Shown here: positions 6,081-8,331 of the stretch, piece by piece
Numbering within the stretch: the first letter of the stretch is position 1
Layout of the letters: the number at the start of each line of letters is the position of its first letter
Origin: Acidilobaceae archaeon
GTDB taxonomy: Archaea; Thermoproteota; Thermoprotei_A; Sulfolobales; Acidilobaceae
Direction of reading: 5' to 3'
DNA: 8,331 nt
Assembly: GCA_027081695.1 (NCBI GenBank)
Contig: JALWJI010000002.1
Location: 1 to 8,331 of the forward strand
Program-made: the position numbers and the translations under genes
Notes under the pieces: model-generated
Database searches by the model: none
Seen by the model: only the letters and a program-made list of their open reading frames with translations
Told to the model about the DNA's origin: nothing

Positions 6081-7046
6081 ATGGGTACGGGACTCCTCGA
6101 ATATCTCTGGAAGCCGCTCTCTATGTTACCACCCAAAGTATCCTATACGATCGTCCATTCGTCTCCGGGCAGGCTACAAGAGCCATTATCACATATCCTA
6201 GCATCCAAGTGTCCCGAAGGCCTCGAGGTAAGGATTCTTAACAATACTTTGACTAATCCCATCGGTCTCGCTGCAGGATTGAATAAGAACGGTAACCTGA
6301 CTTGGCTAGGAGACGCTTTATGCCTCGGATTCACAGTTGTGGGCAGTATTTTACCCTATAGATATAAAGGGGCTGAAACCAAGCTTCTACTGAGACCTAC
6401 TCCCTTATCCGCCGTTAACAGACTAGGATTGCCTAGTGATGGAATAGAAAAAGTTCTACAGAACATAAGCCGTTATAGGCCAAGATATACTCGGCTCGTG
6501 GCAAATATAGCTGGCCTGAGAAGAAACGACTATAAAGAACTTTCGGAACAGCTCGGCGAAGAGTTCTTGTTCGTAGAGGTAAATATTAGTTGTCCGAACA
6601 CAGAAGAGCACGGTACTTTTGAGAAGCCCGAGTATGCCGAGAAAATATTAATAGATCTTCCACCTAACGAACGGTATCTCCTAAAAATCCCCCATACTAC
6701 TAATCGTGACTTGCTAGTAAACTACGTCGATCTTGTCAAGAAGTATGGTTTGCAGGGTATTGTAGCTGGTAACACGAGTAAAATCTGGATTCGAGGCTAT
6801 CAGGCTGGTCTCAGCGGGAGACCTATATTCCATGGAACCAAGAAAATGGTGGTGGCTCTAAGGGAATTATTGGGAGAGGATAAGATTATAGTAGCGTCTG
6901 GAGGTGTTTTCTCTGCAGACGATGCTATAGAGTTGCTTGAGATTGGTGCTAATCTTATCGAGGTCTTGACTGTCTTGCTGAGGAGGGGTCCTAGAGCTGT
7001 CTTAGATATTGTCGAGGGAGTACATAGGTATCTCGCTAAGAGGTAG
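6081..7046 (+). CDS. pyrD: Dihydroorotate dehydrogenase with mixed class 1/class 2 features
   Basis: The product oxidises dihydroorotate to orotate, the fourth step of de novo pyrimidine synthesis, with FMN. It has 321 residues. Residues 5-45 align by eye with the N-terminal helices through which quinone-linked class 2 enzymes touch the membrane, followed by NPIGLAAGLNKNG at 59-71 with the FMN/substrate lysine K69. The substrate loop is NRLGLPSDG at 113-121. The catalytic loop NISCPNT at 168-174 places a cysteine (C171) where class 2 enzymes have serine. K202 in LLKIP, GNTS at 230-233, GLSGRP at 243-248 and the FMN-phosphate SGG at 273-275 complete the set. The start has GGAGG eight bases upstream. 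It is the first gene on its strand, divergent from the binding-protein gene; no partner electron-transfer subunit (PyrK) is adjacent. The family is firm, while the electron acceptor is uncertain. Confidence 0.92.
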   Translation: MGTGLLEYLWKPLSMLPPKVSYTIVHSSPGRLQEPLSHILASKCPEGLEVRILNNTLTNPIGLAAGLNKNGNLTWLGDALCLGFTVVGSILPYRYKGAETKLLLRPTPLSAVNRLGLPSDGIEKVLQNISRYRPRYTRLVANIAGLRRNDYKELSEQLGEEFLFVEVNISCPNTEEHGTFEKPEYAEKILIDLPPNERYLLKIPHTTNRDLLVNYVDLVKKYGLQGIVAGNTSKIWIRGYQAGLSGRPIFHGTKKMVVALRELLGEDKIIVASGGVFSADDAIELLEIGANLIEVLTVLLRRGPRAVLDIVEGVHRYLAKR

Positions 7047-7048
7047 AC

Positions 7049-7285
7049 TCACTTCTTGTTCCATTCTCCTCCTCTACGACTCCATAGGACTCGTCCACTG
7101 ATGTCCCTGATCTCGATTACTCTATGGTATGGTAGTGTGGTATCATCGTCTAGGTATATGGCCCAGCTATTGCTATATACTATCCTGTGGCCTGGAACGC
7201 ATTTTACTACTTCTCCCTTATCATTCCTGTGAACATAACATACGATGAACTTGTCTTTCAGCTCCCACATTGCTCTTCTTATCAT
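7049..7285 (-). CDS. Small MJ1316/DUF504 (UPF0248) domain protein
   Basis: The 78-residue product matches by eye the archaeal UPF0248/DUF504 family, renamed MJ1316 for a proposed role in recognising RNA cyclic-phosphate ends. The C-terminal half carries the typical pattern VPGHRI (30-35), an alternating hydrophobic strand AIYLDDDTTLPYHRVIEIRD (42-61), and GRVLWSRR at 64-71. The conserved PYHR is at 52-55. RNA binding is a family-level prediction only. I keep the ATG at 7285 because a TATA-like AATTATAC lies about 28 bases upstream, as in leaderless transcripts. A second ATG at 7270 (MWELKDKF) is possible. No ribosome-binding site is seen for either. The gene converges on pyrD with only two bases between the stop codons, so the ends of the two transcripts must overlap or stop inside each other's coding region. 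Confidence 0.8.
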   Translation of the reverse strand: MIRRAMWELKDKFIVCYVHRNDKGEVVKCVPGHRIVYSNSWAIYLDDDTTLPYHRVIEIRDISGRVLWSRRGGEWNKK

Positions 7286-7307
7286 AGATTTGATCGTAGG
7301 CTTACCC

Positions 7308-7316
7308 AGTATAATT
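7308..7316 (-). promoter_or_regulatory. TATA box of the MJ1316-domain gene
   Basis: The minus strand reads AATTATACT centred about 27 bases before the ATG at 7285. With the usual spacing, transcription would begin at or within a few bases of the ATG, giving a leaderless mRNA. This supports the longer start of the small gene. Confidence 0.45.
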
Positions 7317-7380
7317 CACCGTACATAGTTCGTCGAGGAAGAGCTTTTATCAATAATATCTTTCGAATGCTGAAATAATG

Positions 7381-7391
7381 AGAGAAAAATA
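7381..7391 (-). terminator. T-rich terminator after the aldo/keto reductase
   Basis: The minus strand reads TATTTTTCTCT about 65 bases after the TAG of the reductase gene. It is a pyrimidine-rich T-run of the archaeal type. A small inverted repeat, GTCAT/ATGAC (7415-7419 and 7434-7438), lies before it and might fold, but it is short. Confidence 0.35.
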
Positions 7392-7454
7392 GGAAGATAC
7401 TGGGACATTCCTGTGTCATTCCTTTTTGATTGGATGACTGCCTGGAGTTTTAAT

Positions 7455-8331
7455 CTACCAGGTGACGTATGTTATTCTTAGTTTTTTGCTTGCCTCGTCG
7501 AGTAGCCTCCAGTCGTCATAGTTTAGTCTCCAGCCTACTGCACCAGCGTTGTCTTCTACCTGTTGTGGGTTCTTTGCTCCGGGGATTGGTATTATCACGT
7601 CGCTATAGCCTATTAGCCAGTTTAGTGCTATCTGTGCTGGAGTCTTCTCGTACTTCTCTGCCATTTGTTTTACAAGATTTGCTAGCTGTAGTATTTGTTC
7701 ATAGTTTTCTTTCTTGAATAGGGGATCGTTGCTTCTTACATCTTGGAATTTCTCTATGTCTTCAAGACTGTATTTGCCTAGCACTGCTCCCTTTGCTAGT
7801 GGGCTCCATGCAAGGATGCTCATACCGTTCTCCTCTGCATAAGGTATGAGCTCTTTTTCGGCTTGTCTCTCGACTAGATTATACCTGATTTGTAGAACTT
7901 CGATATCTATCCTGGATAGACAGTACCTCGCGGCTTCTGCGAGTTCCACTGGGAAGTCGCTTAAGCCGATATAGTCTACTTTTCCTAGAACTACTAGTCT
8001 CTCTAGGGCCTTCATGTACTCGCAGGTTGGATGATTGTGCCAGCACGGTGGCCAGTGTACCTGGAGTAAGTCGATATAATCTGTTTGTAGTCGTTTGAGG
8101 CTTCTGTCTACGGCTTTGAAGACGTCGTCATATGCTAGAAACTCTCCGGGAATCTTAGTCGAAATGACTACGTCGTCTCTCTTCACTCCCAGGTCCTTTA
8201 AGGCGTTTCCGATAAACTGCTCGCTCATTCCCCTACCATAGATCATTGCTGTGTCTACAAGGTTTATGCCTAGCTCGAATGCCTTCGCTAGGATTTCTTT
8301 AGCCTTTTCGTAGTCTGTTACGCCCCATGTA
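7455..8331 (-). CDS. Aldo/keto reductase (5' end outside the window)
   Basis: This is an NAD(P)H-dependent cytoplasmic reductase of the AKR superfamily, a TIM barrel acting on aldehydes or ketones; its substrate cannot be read from sequence. The visible 291 residues begin in frame at the window edge (TWGVTDYEKAKEI), so roughly 30 residues and the true start are missing; the ATG at 8246 is internal. The catalytic tetrad is complete: Asp in NLVDTA, Tyr in MIYGRG, Lys in VISTKIP and His in LLQVHWP. The cofactor-binding end reads IPIPGAKNPQQVEDN near the C-terminus. Right after the catalytic histidine comes a loop with Cys-x-His-x-His-x-x-Cys (bases 8022-8045), where most family members have a Pro/Asp-rich loop. 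It is followed by a T-run terminator and then the unrelated MJ1316-domain gene on the same strand. Confidence 0.92.
   Translation of the reverse strand, partial: TWGVTDYEKAKEILAKAFELGINLVDTAMIYGRGMSEQFIGNALKDLGVKRDDVVISTKIPGEFLAYDDVFKAVDRSLKRLQTDYIDLLQVHWPPCWHNHPTCEYMKALERLVVLGKVDYIGLSDFPVELAEAARYCLSRIDIEVLQIRYNLVERQAEKELIPYAEENGMSILAWSPLAKGAVLGKYSLEDIEKFQDVRSNDPLFKKENYEQILQLANLVKQMAEKYEKTPAQIALNWLIGYSDVIIPIPGAKNPQQVEDNAGAVGWRLNYDDWRLLDEASKKLRITYVTW

Noticed and set aside
7187..7378. Plus-strand 63-codon open frame across the MJ1316-domain gene and its promoter
   Set aside because: It runs antisense to a better gene, has no ribosome-binding site and no recognisable motif.
7441..7462. CCTGG/CCAGG inverted repeat around the stop of the aldo/keto reductase as a hairpin terminator
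   Set aside because: The five-base stem has a 12-base loop and no T-run directly after it, and it includes coding sequence.
8244..8246. ATG at 8246 as the start of the aldo/keto reductase
   Set aside because: The frame stays open to the window edge and encodes the conserved AKR segment with the catalytic Asp (NLVDTA) upstream of this codon.

Overview
The window looks like chromosomal DNA of a hyperthermophilic archaeon, most likely a crenarchaeon (Thermoproteota, perhaps Desulfurococcales). Starts are preceded by archaeal Shine-Dalgarno elements (GGTGA, GAGGTGA, GGAGG) or lie about 28 bases from a TATA box, as in leaderless transcripts. Terminator candidates are bare T-runs. The substrate-binding protein has a class III (pilin-like) style signal sequence, and one small gene belongs to the mainly archaeal MJ1316/DUF504 family. 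The tetranucleotide CTAG is very common in the genes. The lineage is an inference; no rRNA or other taxonomic marker is present.

Layout. From 1 to 5925 the minus strand carries an oligopeptide/dipeptide-type ABC importer. In transcription order it encodes a family 5 solute-binding protein (5925-4354), an 875-base AT-rich interval, permease B (3478-2432), permease C (2414-1545), ATPase D (1539-589) and ATPase F (570-1, cut by the window edge). The four cytoplasmic and membrane genes are 5-18 bases apart and form an operon with its own TATA box near 3506-3520. The binding-protein gene has its own promoter and a T-rich candidate terminator, so it may be transcribed separately. The interval between them holds a decayed membrane-protein gene with one in-frame TAG and at least one frameshift.

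Divergent from the binding protein is pyrD (6081-7046, plus), a dihydroorotate dehydrogenase of de novo pyrimidine synthesis. It has the N-terminal helical region of quinone-linked class 2 enzymes but the catalytic cysteine and GLP loop usual in class 1. It converges, two bases stop to stop, on a 78-residue MJ1316/DUF504 protein (7285-7049, minus). At the right edge lies an aldo/keto reductase (minus, N-terminus missing) with the catalytic tetrad and an unusual Cys-x-His-x-His-x-x-Cys loop after the catalytic histidine.

Functionally, the importer would bring peptides (or another family 5 ligand, since some archaeal members bind sugars) into the cell. The other genes are housekeeping or metabolic and not obviously linked to it. 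I found no mobile element, CRISPR array or RNA gene. The main leads are the overlapping inverted repeats in the binding-protein leader, the hybrid dehydrogenase, the decayed gene inside the transporter locus and the AKR Cys/His loop.
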